Shown piece after piece: positions 8,113 through 16,018 of a stretch of 24,455 nucleotides of DNA. The stretch is from an uncultured Oscillospiraceae bacterium (GTDB lineage: Bacteria > Bacillota > Clostridia > Oscillospirales > Acutalibacteraceae). The stretch covers positions 1 through 24,455 of the forward strand of contig CAUFXR010000030.1 of the NCBI GenBank assembly GCA_959596515.1, given 5' to 3'. Within the stretch, counting starts at the first letter, position 1. Every line of letters starts with the position of its first letter. Position numbers and translations under genes: made by a program. Under the pieces are notes generated by a model, which saw nothing but the letters and a program-made list of their open reading frames with translations, did not search any database and was not told where the DNA came from.

Positions 8113-8129
8113 TTAACGTACACTTAACA
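8113..8129 (+). promoter_or_regulatory. Candidate Pho box upstream of the Na/Pi cotransporter gene
   Basis: TTAACG (8113-8118) and TTAACA (8124-8129) are direct repeats with an 11-bp period, the layout of PhoP-binding repeats in Bacillota. CATAAT (8145-8150) could be a -10. Two half-sites are the minimum, so this is suggestive only. The phosphate context makes it plausible. Confidence 0.45.
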
Positions 8130-8223
8130 TTGGAGTAATAAAATCATAATGAAATGTAAAAGTGAAACTGTAAAAACGGATTTGAAAGCGCAAGGATTTG
8201 AAAATTGAGACGGGTGGGATAAT

Positions 8224-9894
8224 ATGGAAATAGGGAGTATGTTGATGCAGCTGGCCGGCGGCCTCGGACTATTCTTGTTTGGAATGAAGCTAATGGGAGA
8301 CGGCTTAGAAATGGCGGCCGGTTCAAAGCTGAGAGGCATGATCGAGCGCTTGACGAAGAATAAGTATATGGGCGCTTTGGTTGGTTTGGTGGTTACGGCT
8401 GTTATCCAGAGCTCCTCTGCCACTACGGTAATGGTGGTAGGTTTTGTGAATGCCGGGCTCATGAATTTAGCTCAGGCGGTGGGCGTAATTATGGGCGCGA
8501 ATATCGGTACCACGGTTACCGGCGTGATGATCGCTATCAATTTAACCGCGATCGCACCGCTGGCGGTTCTTGTCGGCGTGGTGATGATCTCCTTTATTAA
8601 GCGAAACAGTATTAAGCATATCGGCCAGATCATTGCCGGCTTCGGCATTCTCTTTATGGGCATGAAAATGATGAGTTCCTCTATGGAGCCGCTCTCTGAA
8701 TCTGAGGTTTTTACCAACCTTATGACTTCCTTTTCTAATCCTCTTTTGGGTGTGCTGGTGGGCTTGGTGTTTACCGCCATTATTCAAAGTTCCTCCGCTT
8801 CTGTGGGAGTGCTTCAGGCGTTGGGTGCGGCTGGAGCCATCGCCCTTCCAAGCGCGATTTACGTGATTTACGGCCAAAATATTGGTACCTGTGTCACCGC
8901 ATTGATTTCCAGCGTGGGAACCAGCAAAACGGCGAGAAGAACCGCGGTGGTTCATTTGATGTTTAATGTATTCGGCGCGATTTTGTTTATTATCATCAGC
9001 ATGCTGTTTCCCTTCGCGGAGCTGGTCCAAAGTATCGCTCCTGGCAGCGTGATGGCACAGATCTCCATTGTCCATGTAATCTTTAACGTGATTTGTACGG
9101 CGATTATGCTCCCCTTGAGTAACCTGCTGGTAAAGGTCGCCTGTAAAGTAATTCCAGGTTCAGATCCGGTCAAAAGTTCCAATTCCCTGGCTTACCTGGA
9201 TTCCAGAATTCTGAGTACTCCTCCGGTTGCTGTTGCTCAGCTGTTTAAAGAGGTGGACCGTATGGGACAGCTCGCAAAGGAAACGTTAGGAATGGCTATG
9301 GACGCTTTAATTACTCAGGATAATTCCAAGGTGGACCAGATTTATGATAATGAAAACACCATTAATTTCTTAAACAGGGGAATCGCGGAATATTTGGTAA
9401 AGATCAATGGCTTGGATTTGGAAGATTATGACCGGCAGGCGTTGGGGTCCATGTACCATGTTATCAGTGATATGGAGCGGATCGGGGATCACAGCGAGAA
9501 CCTGTGCGAGCTTGCTCAGACCTTAAAAAAATCCAAGCAGAAGTTTAGTCCCTGGGCGGTGGAACAAGCCACGGAAATGAGAAACCGAGTGGAAGCCATG
9601 CTGGATGAGGCTTTGCAAATGTTTGCCAGTCGGGAAACCCAGCCTCAGATGGCGGCGGACATCAATCGTCGGGAGGAGATTATTGACGATGTGACTCAAA
9701 AGTTAAAAGATCTTCATATCGAGAGGTTAAACCAGGGCAAATGTTCTGTGGTTGCGGGAACGGTGTTTATGGATATGCTTACCAACCTCGAGAGAATCGC
9801 CGACCATTGTACTAATATCGCTTATTCTATGACCAATCAGAAAAATCGGGAGCTGCAAAGCATTATCTCCGTAGAGCCGGTAGCGGCAAGATAA
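8224..9894 (+). CDS. Na/Pi cotransporter family protein with C-terminal PhoU domain
   Basis: Type II sodium-phosphate symporter (NptA/YjbB type) predicted to move inorganic phosphate across the cytoplasmic membrane. The membrane half contains GLFLFGMKLMGDGLE and the duplicated family motif QSSSA at residues 62-66 and 188-192, within two inverted repeats of helices ending near residue 305. Residues about 345-545 are a PhoU-like helical bundle, with the two-fold signals YHVISDMERIGDHSENL and LTNLERIADHCTNIAY. Length 556 aa is standard. The first ATG has GGTGGG 5 nt upstream; an alternative ATG at codon 8 has AGGGAG at good spacing. It lies alone between an AT-rich island and a terminator. A Pho-box-like repeat suggests control by phosphate starvation. 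Confidence 0.94.
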   Translation: MEIGSMLMQLAGGLGLFLFGMKLMGDGLEMAAGSKLRGMIERLTKNKYMGALVGLVVTAVIQSSSATTVMVVGFVNAGLMNLAQAVGVIMGANIGTTVTGVMIAINLTAIAPLAVLVGVVMISFIKRNSIKHIGQIIAGFGILFMGMKMMSSSMEPLSESEVFTNLMTSFSNPLLGVLVGLVFTAIIQSSSASVGVLQALGAAGAIALPSAIYVIYGQNIGTCVTALISSVGTSKTARRTAVVHLMFNVFGAILFIIISMLFPFAELVQSIAPGSVMAQISIVHVIFNVICTAIMLPLSNLLVKVACKVIPGSDPVKSSNSLAYLDSRILSTPPVAVAQLFKEVDRMGQLAKETLGMAMDALITQDNSKVDQIYDNENTINFLNRGIAEYLVKINGLDLEDYDRQALGSMYHVISDMERIGDHSENLCELAQTLKKSKQKFSPWAVEQATEMRNRVEAMLDEALQMFASRETQPQMAADINRREEIIDDVTQKLKDLHIERLNQGKCSVVAGTVFMDMLTNLERIADHCTNIAYSMTNQKNRELQSIISVEPVAAR

Positions 9895-9922
9895 TTTTCT
9901 TTTAGTTAAATTTAAAATAATT

Positions 9923-9959
9923 AAAAAAGAGCAGGCCTCAATACGGGCTTGCTCTTTTT
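9923..9959 (+). terminator. Rho-independent terminator after the Na/Pi cotransporter gene
   Basis: AAAAAGAGCAGGCC pairs with GGCTTGCTCTTTTT through one G-T wobble, with an 8-nt loop and a T5 tail. It lies about 30 nt after the stop codon. The A-run on the left makes it potentially bidirectional. Confidence 0.9.
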
Positions 9960-9960
9960 G

Positions 9961-9989
9961 TTGATATTATATGGAAAAAAAGTTATAAT
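9961..9989 (+). promoter_or_regulatory. Sigma-A promoter of the LURP-one-like gene
   Basis: TTGATA (9961-9966), a 17-bp spacer and TATAAT (9984-9989). Near-consensus, with the predicted start near 9996 and a leader of about 30 nt. Confidence 0.85.
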
Positions 9990-10024
9990 AAATAATAAAG
10001 ACTTTAGAAAGGAGGAGAGCTTCG

Positions 10025-10525
10025 TTGCTTTTCACCATCAGTCCCTGCGCCGCACAAGGCGATACGGTGTTTTTGATTTATGACGAGACGGGAAAAGTGT
10101 GTTACCGAGTGATCCAAAGTAAAAAGCCCGCTGGTGCCGTATTGCTGGTTACTGATTCCAGGGGAGCCGTGGTCGCTAAAATCAAGCAACGGGTTTTTCC
10201 TCTAATTATTCGATACGGAATTTCTCCGGCGGCGGGAAAAAATCTTAGTGTTACCTTGCGGATTTCCACAAATGGGATCCCACAGCAATTGGTTTTAGGC
10301 GGAGTTACCTGGCATTTCCGGGGAGATCTGGTGCTGCGAAATTTTGATGTGATCGATGTGGATTCCAGTGTGCTGTTAAGTCATCAAAAATGCTGGAAAG
10401 ATAGAATGGATTGCTTCACGGTGGAAATTCGTCAGCCAGCGTTTGAGGTACCGCTGCTTTGCATTTGCCTGTGTGTGGATTTTACGACAGAAGGCGATAT
10501 CAACGCCGTAGTTGCCATAAATTAG
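10025..10525 (+). CDS. LURP-one-related / YxjI-like protein of unknown function
   Basis: A 166-residue protein with the pattern of the LURP-one/tubby C-terminal-like beta-barrel family: MLFTISPC at the start, then FLIYDETGKVCYRV, GAVLLVTDSRGAVVAKIKQ and WHFRGDLVLRNFDVIDVDS, a series of short beta strands. The family is widespread in Bacillota without an established biochemical role; relatives with this fold include phospholipid scramblases. No signal peptide or membrane helix is seen, so it is probably cytoplasmic or membrane-associated. Translation starts at a TTG, supported by AAAGGAGG about 8 nt upstream and the lack of a better codon. It has its own strong promoter and lies 125 bp before typA. 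The family call is from pattern recognition and moderately secure. Confidence 0.75.
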   Translation: MLFTISPCAAQGDTVFLIYDETGKVCYRVIQSKKPAGAVLLVTDSRGAVVAKIKQRVFPLIIRYGISPAAGKNLSVTLRISTNGIPQQLVLGGVTWHFRGDLVLRNFDVIDVDSSVLLSHQKCWKDRMDCFTVEIRQPAFEVPLLCICLCVDFTTEGDINAVVAIN

Positions 10526-10559
10526 AACGAATTGGCCTTGATTTTAAGTGATTCTATCA

Positions 10560-10589
10560 TTGTATGGTTCCTGTGGCTTGTGATATAAT
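10560..10589 (+). promoter_or_regulatory. Promoter of typA
   Basis: TTGTAT (10560-10565), an 18-bp spacer and an extended -10 TGA-TATAAT (hexamer 10584-10589). The leader would be about 55 nt. Confidence 0.75.
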
Positions 10590-10650
10590 AGAGTGTAAAA
10601 TTGATGAAAAGAAAATGAAAGCAAGAAACAGGAAAAAGAGGTAAGCTTGA

Positions 10651-12471
10651 ATGGATGTAAGAGAGAATTTGCGGAATATTGCGATCATTGCCCACGTAGA
10701 CCACGGCAAAACCACTTTGGTGGATCAGATGTTGCGACAAAGCGGAATTTTCCGGGCAAATGAGGCAATAGCGGAACGGGTAATGGATTCCAACGATCTG
10801 GAGCGGGAACGCGGCATTACCATTCTTTCTAAAAATACGGCGGTTATGTACCAGAATACAAAGATTAACATTGTGGATACTCCCGGCCACGCTGATTTCG
10901 GCGGTGAGGTAGAACGGATTCTGATGATGGTAGACGGCGTTCTGCTTCTGGTAGACGCTTTTGAAGGCTGTATGCCTCAGACCCGGTTCGTGCTGAAAAA
11001 AGCTTTGGGACTAGGGAAAAAGCCTGTGGTTGTGGTCAATAAAATCGATCGTCCCGGTGCCCGGCCCGCCGAAGTAGTGGACGAGGTTCTAGACTTGTTT
11101 ATCGAACTGGGTGCGGACGACGACCAGTTGGAGTTTCCGGTGGTTTACGCTTCGGGCAGAGATGGCTACGCCACAATGGATCCGACTGTTCCGGGCAAAG
11201 ATATGACACCCTTATTTGAGGCGATTTTAAAATATGTACCTGCTCCTAAAGGGGATCTGAACGGTCCTCTGCAGATTTTGTTTTCCAACATAGATTACGA
11301 TGATTACGTAGGCCGTATTGGTGTTGGCAGAGTAGAACGGGGCCAGGTGAAAACCGGTCAAAGCGTTGTTCTGTGCCATAACGACGGTACGACTAAGCAG
11401 GCCAGGATCACTAAAATGTATCAGTTCGAGGGCTTAAAAAGAGTGGAGGCCCAATCCGCGGCGCTGGGGGATCTGATCGCAGTATCAGGCATTACGGATT
11501 TGAATATCGGTGAGACTGCCTGTGATCCCGAATGTGTGGAGCCCCTGCCCTTTGTAAAGATCGACGAGCCGACGGTATCTATGATGTTCATGGTGAATAA
11601 CAGTCCTTTTGCCGGCAGAGAGGGAAAATACGTCACTTCTCGGAATATCCGTGACCGGCTGTTTAAAGAAGTGGAAACCAATGTGGCTATGCGGGTGGAG
11701 GAAACGGATTCCTCTGATACGTTCAAGGTCAGTGGCCGTGGAGAACTGCACTTGTCTATTTTGATCGAAACCATGCGTCGGCAGAACTATGAATTTCAGG
11801 TATCCCGACCTACGGTGATTTATAAAACGATTAATGGTAAGCTTTGCGAGCCGATAGAGCTTTTGATGATTGAGGTACCGGATAATTACGTGGGCGCTGT
11901 GATGGAAAAGCTGGGAACCCGCAAGGCGGAACTTTTGAATATGGGTACCCGAGAGACCGGTACCACCCATCTGGAGTTTAAGATTCCCGCTAGAGGGCTG
12001 ATGGGTTATCGTTCTGAATTTTTGACGGATACCAACGGCAACGGAATTATGAACCATGTGTTTGATTGCTATGAACCTTACAAGGGTGATATTTTACAGC
12101 GGCAGCAGGGTTCTTTGATCGCTCACGAAACTGGGGAAACCACAGGATATGGCCTGTTTGCTGCCCAGGATCGGGGCAGACTGTTTGTGGGTCCCGGCGT
12201 TCCAGTATATGAGGGAATGATCGTGGGAGCTTCTCCCAAGTCTGAGGATATCACGGTAAATGTGTGCAAGAAAAAGCATGTGACCAATACTCGGGCCGCC
12301 GGCTCTGATGAGGCGCTGAAGCTGACCCCTCCCAGCATTATGAGTTTGGAGCAGTCCTTAGAGTTTATCACGGATGATGAGCTGGTAGAGGTTACGCCGA
12401 AAAATATCCGGTTGCGGAAGACAATTTTGAATAAGGAACAACGGATGAAAAATGCCAGCCGAAAAGGATAA
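10651..12471 (+). CDS. typA: Translational GTPase TypA/BipA
   Basis: Ribosome-associated GTPase of the EF-G/LepA class involved in ribosome assembly and stress adaptation. The P-loop is AHVDHGKTT (14-22), followed by the switch I region RERGITI, DTPGHADFGGEVER as G3 and NKID as G4. Domains II and III follow, then the BipA-specific C-terminal part (GLFAAQDRGRLFVGPG, VYEGMIVG, KKKHVTNTRA) that distinguishes it from EF-G and LepA. Length 606 aa is normal. AGAGG lies 9 nt before the ATG, and the gene has its own promoter and terminator. Nothing is missing or unusual. Confidence 0.97.
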   Translation: MDVRENLRNIAIIAHVDHGKTTLVDQMLRQSGIFRANEAIAERVMDSNDLERERGITILSKNTAVMYQNTKINIVDTPGHADFGGEVERILMMVDGVLLLVDAFEGCMPQTRFVLKKALGLGKKPVVVVNKIDRPGARPAEVVDEVLDLFIELGADDDQLEFPVVYASGRDGYATMDPTVPGKDMTPLFEAILKYVPAPKGDLNGPLQILFSNIDYDDYVGRIGVGRVERGQVKTGQSVVLCHNDGTTKQARITKMYQFEGLKRVEAQSAALGDLIAVSGITDLNIGETACDPECVEPLPFVKIDEPTVSMMFMVNNSPFAGREGKYVTSRNIRDRLFKEVETNVAMRVEETDSSDTFKVSGRGELHLSILIETMRRQNYEFQVSRPTVIYKTINGKLCEPIELLMIEVPDNYVGAVMEKLGTRKAELLNMGTRETGTTHLEFKIPARGLMGYRSEFLTDTNGNGIMNHVFDCYEPYKGDILQRQQGSLIAHETGETTGYGLFAAQDRGRLFVGPGVPVYEGMIVGASPKSEDITVNVCKKKHVTNTRAAGSDEALKLTPPSIMSLEQSLEFITDDELVEVTPKNIRLRKTILNKEQRMKNASRKG

Positions 12472-12490
12472 GCCTTTTCACTTGTTCCTA

Positions 12491-12526
12491 AGGCGGGCGC
12501 TGGGTGAGGTGCCCGCTTTTTCTTTT
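12491..12526 (+). terminator. Rho-independent terminator of typA
   Basis: GCGGGCGC (12493-12500) pairs with GTGCCCGC (12509-12516), including one G-T wobble. The loop is 8 nt and the tail is TTTTTCTTTT. Confidence 0.9.
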
Positions 12527-12569
12527 ACCTTCCGGTAAACGCCTAGCAGTCTATCTCCTGGGGAGCCTT

Positions 12570-12598
12570 TTGACGCCAAGGAAACTAAAACTTTTTAT
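12570..12598 (+). promoter_or_regulatory. Possible promoter of the membrane protein gene
   Basis: TTGACG (12570-12575) and TTTTAT (12593-12598) are 17 bp apart. The -35 is good and the -10 weak. It sits just after the typA terminator, where a promoter is expected. Confidence 0.4.
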
Positions 12599-12705
12599 TT
12601 GGACTATGTAATGGATTGATCATGTTTTCCAATAGAGTTTCAGCGGGCCCGCAAGCACTCCGCGCCATCGCACGGCACGGCATGTCGCCAAAAGGAGGAA
12701 TTGCC

Positions 12706-13467
12706 TTGGAAATTTTTAATGTTATGCTCAAAGCCGCCTATCTGGGCCTGACCGGGGTGGGAATGTCGTTGCCGGTGTTGGCGTATTTGATTTATGGAAG
12801 TTTGAAATGCGGAACCCGAACCGGAGGACTTTTATTTTGCGGCCATCTTCTCATTTCCGTGTTGGCTGGCGGTGTGGTGTTTTTAGGTGGCGGTTGGATT
12901 TTTCAATCCAGTGCCACAGGCGCTTTTCTGAACTTCGCTTCGGCCGCGGCATCGGCCGTGGTGGGTATCAGTCTGTTAGTGTCCGTATTTCGGGACCATG
13001 TGTTTATGGACCGGGAACTGATGGCTCAGGCAGAACCGAACCTGGTGACAGAGCCGGAATATCAGGATATTTATTCCCAATTAACTCCGGAGGCTAATCA
13101 GCAGCCTGTGAGGAAACGGCTTCAGGCGGGCGAAAATATATTTTTGTTCGGTTTGGTGTTTACTCTTACCGATGTCCACTGGCTGACGTGGCTCAGTGTA
13201 TCTGCGAAATCCCTGGCGGTTCAGGCTTTTGAGTCTGGCGGCGCGGGCTTTTTGGGTGTGATATTCGCCCTGCTTTTTTTGATTGTTTTCGTGCTTTTTG
13301 AGATGATCCTATTTCTTGTGCTGTCCAAAATCATTTCTTTGTTTCAAAAAATTCTAGCCCACTGGGTTTTTCGAATTGCGGCGGGAGTTTGCGGCGGTTT
13401 GCTGGTGGTTTCCGCGGTGGGAAAAGCGATCGATATGGTGAAAGATTTAGGAATGTTGAGTTTTTAA
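12706..13467 (+). CDS. Polytopic membrane protein, possibly LysE-like, function unknown
   Basis: A 253-residue hydrophobic protein with about six membrane segments: residues about 5-30, 40-62, 65-88, 140-162, 178-205 and 215-240. A polar loop at about 90-135 carries YSQLTPEANQQPVRKR. The overall plan, with three helices, a charged loop, then three helices, and the first helix leading into GSLKCGTRTGGLL, is reminiscent of LysE/RhtB exporters, but I do not see a decisive family motif. The start is set by AAAGGAGG 8 nt before a TTG at 12706; the upstream ATG at 12616 would add 30 residues without a good ribosome binding site. The gene lies 29 bp upstream of the exonuclease gene and is probably co-transcribed with it. 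A transport role is inference. Confidence 0.72.
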   Translation: MEIFNVMLKAAYLGLTGVGMSLPVLAYLIYGSLKCGTRTGGLLFCGHLLISVLAGGVVFLGGGWIFQSSATGAFLNFASAAASAVVGISLLVSVFRDHVFMDRELMAQAEPNLVTEPEYQDIYSQLTPEANQQPVRKRLQAGENIFLFGLVFTLTDVHWLTWLSVSAKSLAVQAFESGGAGFLGVIFALLFLIVFVLFEMILFLVLSKIISLFQKILAHWVFRIAAGVCGGLLVVSAVGKAIDMVKDLGMLSF

Positions 13468-13496
13468 ATGGGAACTATGATGACGGGGGAGCTTCC

Positions 13497-14375
13497 ATGG
13501 AGTTTGTAATTCTTGATCTGGAATGGAACGGAACCTATAGCAAAAGAAAAAATGGTTTTTTCAACGAGATTATAGAATTCGGTGCGGTTAAGGTAAACGA
13601 GTGTTTGTATGTAGAAGATACCTTTTCTGTGGTGGTAAAGCCTCAAATCGGCAAGAAGCTCAGCAGTAAGGTGAAAAATCTGACGAATATCAGCACTGAG
13701 GAACTAGGACTAGGAATTCCGTACACCAAGGCGGTAAGCAAGTTTAAAAAGTTTTTGGGAAATGCGGTATTGATGACCTGGGGAACCTCGGATATCTTGG
13801 CTCTGATGGAAAATCATCAATATTATTTCGGTACAGATCGTTTGGATTACATAAAGGAATATATCAATTTGCAAAGTTTTTGTGAGTGTCGGGTGTACTA
13901 TGAAAAGGGTAAGCAGATGGGGCTTTCCACCGCGGCTCAGATCCTGGGTATTGATGAACAGGGCATGGAACATCATAGGGCGCTGGATGACAGCCTTTTG
14001 GCCCTGGCTTGTTTTCGGAAGCTATATGACGAGGAAGAACTGAATCCATTTTTCGAAGATGGTTCAAAGGATCGGTTTTATGAGAAAATGCGTTTTAAAA
14101 CAACCATCCTCTGCGACCTCAGCAATCCTTTACTAAGAGATGCTGATATGAGCTTTGATTGCCCTGTGTGCGGCACAAAAGCGGAGATAGACGGAGAGTG
14201 GGAATTTAAAAATAAGAGCTATCGGGCAAACTTCCGATGTTCGCAATGCGGTGAGAAATTTAAAGGGAAAATTCAGTTTAAGCTGAAATATGAGGGCGTA
14301 GTGGTAAAAAAGACCACTGCGGTCCGCAAGGAAGAGGAACCCGCGGAGGAAACGGTCACGGAGGGAGAAAGCTGA
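13497..14375 (+). CDS. DEDDh 3'-5' exonuclease with C-terminal zinc ribbon
   Basis: Exonuclease of the DnaQ/RNase T superfamily, acting on DNA or RNA 3' ends with two metal ions. The four acidic residues and general base can be placed: D7 and E9 (ILDLEWNG), D99 (WGTSDILAL) and H159 with D164 (EHHRALDD), the H-x4-D of the DEDDh subgroup. After about residue 180 a C-terminal extension carries two CxxC pairs, C222/C225 (CPVCG) and C248/C251 (CSQCG), which look like a zinc ribbon, followed by an acidic tail. The start is the ATG at 13497 with GGGGGAG 5 nt upstream; an open frame extends into the previous gene but lacks a site. Related Clostridia proteins are annotated as 3'-5' exonuclease or KapD-like; the substrate is unknown. 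Confidence 0.88.
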   Translation: MEFVILDLEWNGTYSKRKNGFFNEIIEFGAVKVNECLYVEDTFSVVVKPQIGKKLSSKVKNLTNISTEELGLGIPYTKAVSKFKKFLGNAVLMTWGTSDILALMENHQYYFGTDRLDYIKEYINLQSFCECRVYYEKGKQMGLSTAAQILGIDEQGMEHHRALDDSLLALACFRKLYDEEELNPFFEDGSKDRFYEKMRFKTTILCDLSNPLLRDADMSFDCPVCGTKAEIDGEWEFKNKSYRANFRCSQCGEKFKGKIQFKLKYEGVVVKKTTAVRKEEEPAEETVTEGES

Positions 14376-15144
14376 TAAAAGGACTGAGTGCGGAGAATAT
14401 TTATGAGAAATTGTCCCTCCATGGCGGGAAATACAGTTAGAGTGTAATCCGTTTTAAAAGGTTATGACTTGAAGGGTTTTGAATAAGTTTTCATTTGGCT
14501 TCGATTGGCTTGGAACGACCTCGGCTGTTTTCCAATGCCCCTAATAAGGGTTTATGGCTTTTAATGACTTTCATGGGGAAATTGGCTGCCATTGGCGCTA
14601 ATGACGTCCTTATGGGTTCTTAATTGCTTCTATTGGGTTTTATCTTTTTATCAGGTTTCAAATAGGAACTTCTATTGATCCTTTTACGCTGAAACAGCTT
14701 TTACGAGGGAAAAGCTATGCGAGGAAGTAAAGTGTGAGAAATCTTTTCCGGTTGTAGGCTGAGAGTGACTGCCGGAAGGCCCGATAGCGAGTGTATTCGT
14801 TACCGGGCTGTTTTTTCAAAAGGGAAAGGCTATGCTTTTCCGGCGGAGCATAATATCAAATAGGAAAAAGCAAATAGAAAATAGAAAAGGTAATCCTTGA
14901 GGACCGAACAGAATCTTGTAAAATCGGTAACCAGGGGTCAGAACACACCCGGAAGGCGCCTATCAGCCTTGAAAAAACAGAGAGCAATCGATGCCATCCG
15001 GTTCTGTTGATTGGCGTGTAAAAGGGGACGGAGAATACTACTAAAATTTAGCGCTCAGAGGAACTAAACTACGAAGGATCTTTTCCAAATCGATGGAAAG
15101 AGTGCCCATTTCTCAATTCTCTAGATACGAAAAGGCGTGTAAAG
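14376..15144. other. Long structured noncoding region upstream of pgeF
   Basis: No gene is supported in about 770 bp. The left part (14480-14660) is loosely repetitive, with recurring ATTGGC/ATGGC words. At 14696-14716 AGCTTTT/AAAAGCT forms a hairpin that excludes a second pairing, GGAAAAG (14708-14714) with CTTTTCC (14743-14749). A terminator follows at 14776-14816. A related shorter element lies after it at 14822-14852. Further hairpins include ACCGA/TCGGT (14904-14929) and TCTTTTCC/GGAAAGA (15079-15101). A small RNA ending at 14816, or a long pgeF leader, is possible. I recognise no known RNA family. Confidence 0.4.
14776..14817 (+). terminator. Intrinsic terminator in the noncoding region
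   Basis: The arm around AGGCCCGATAGCGA pairs with TCGTTACCGGGCT, with one bulge and one mismatch over about 12 bp, followed by six T (14811-14816). It lies 400 bp after the exonuclease gene and 340 bp before pgeF. It could end the exonuclease transcript, a small RNA, or an attenuated leader. Confidence 0.75.
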
Positions 15145-15157
15145 ATAGGAGGAGACT

Positions 15158-16018
15158 ATGATATTTCACAGCGACGCAATGCATCTCAATTTTAAGAATG
15201 GAGTCGGTTATTTAACCTTTCCCGCGTTGGAAAGTTATTCTTTTGTCCGTCACGCGTTTTCCACTCGGCTGGGAGGCGTCAGTAAAAACGAGTTTTTCTC
15301 CATGAATCTCAGTTTTCATCGTGGGGATTCGGAAGAAAACGTACTAGAAAATTACCGCCGCATCTGTGAAGCCGTGGGCTTCCCTTACGAGGGGCTAACC
15401 GCCTCGGCCCAAGATCATCATACCTTTATTCGACGAGTGGGGAAACAGGAAAGGGGCGTTGGGATTTTCCGGCCCAGAGATTTGGAAAGCGTGGATGGAT
15501 TGGTTACCGACGAGCCTGGTGTGGTGCTGGTTACCTATTACGCCGATTGCGTTCCCCTTTACTTTTTAGACTCGGAGAAAAAAGTCATCGGGTTAGCGCA
15601 TGCCGGATGGCGCGGGACCGTCGGCAGGATCGGCCAAAAGATGATAGAAAAAATGAAAACGGAATACGGATGCCATCCGGAGGGAATCCTGGGCGCGATT
15701 GGCCCATCCATCGGGGCGTGCTGCTATGAGGTAGATGAGCCGGTCGCCAGGGAATTTCTGGCTCTTTCTGACTTGGAGACGGCAAAATTTGTTACGAGCA
15801 AGAAAAACGGAAAATATAACCTTGATTTATGGGAGACCAATCGGCAAATCATGGTCAAGGCGGGGATGCGCCCTGAAAATATTACGGTGACGGATTTGTG
15901 TACCCGGTGTAATCACGACTGGCTCATTTCTCATCGGGCCACCGGAGGGAAACGGGGCGGTATGGCGGCTATGATGTGTTTGATGGACCAGGACGGCCAA
16001 GCGGGGGACAAAGAATGA
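15158..16018 (+). CDS. pgeF: Peptidoglycan editing factor / multicopper-like phenol oxidase family protein
   Basis: Member of the YfiH/YlmD (DUF152) family. Characterised members act on purine nucleosides or edit misincorporated amino acids in peptidoglycan precursors. Signatures are visible: QDHHTF, YADCVPLYF, LAHAGWRGT, AIGPSIGACCYEV and the C-terminal CTRCNHDWLISHR. The conserved His and Cys residues form the zinc site. Length 286 aa is slightly above the usual 250-275. The start is certain: TAGGAGGAG lies 5 nt before the ATG. Its stop overlaps the next start (ATGA), showing translational coupling with the radical SAM gene. A long structured region precedes it. Gene-symbol transfer rests on family membership. 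Confidence 0.92.
   Translation: MIFHSDAMHLNFKNGVGYLTFPALESYSFVRHAFSTRLGGVSKNEFFSMNLSFHRGDSEENVLENYRRICEAVGFPYEGLTASAQDHHTFIRRVGKQERGVGIFRPRDLESVDGLVTDEPGVVLVTYYADCVPLYFLDSEKKVIGLAHAGWRGTVGRIGQKMIEKMKTEYGCHPEGILGAIGPSIGACCYEVDEPVAREFLALSDLETAKFVTSKKNGKYNLDLWETNRQIMVKAGMRPENITVTDLCTRCNHDWLISHRATGGKRGGMAAMMCLMDQDGQAGDKE

Larger units (their letters stand above)
7890..8160. promoter_or_regulatory. AT-rich regulatory island between divergent genes
   Basis: About 270 bp, strongly AT-rich compared with its flanks, holds several symmetric sites: a Fur-family-like box (7924-7938), a 13-mer TTAATAATAGTTA (7961-7973) identical to that at the perR box, a 9-5-9 inverted repeat GGAAAAAAT/ATTTTTTCC (8010-8032) and a Pho-box-like tandem (8113-8129). 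No gene is supported here. Confidence 0.5.

Noticed and set aside
14480..14660. Recurring ATTGGC/ATGGC words suggesting a repeat array or CRISPR
   Set aside because: Unit spacing is irregular and there are no constant repeat-length units; low-complexity sequence is the simpler reading.
14757..14790. CTGAGA and GGCCCGATAG words recalling TPP and SAM riboswitches
   Set aside because: The other conserved segments of either riboswitch are absent, and the words fall into the arm of a terminator.
14930..14975. Resemblance to the bacterial SRP RNA loop (ACCAGG, GGTCAG, CCGGAAGG, CAGCC in order)
   Set aside because: The spacing between the words is 6-7 nt too long on both sides, the added bases do not pair with each other, and I could not place the enclosing helix. 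Probably chance.
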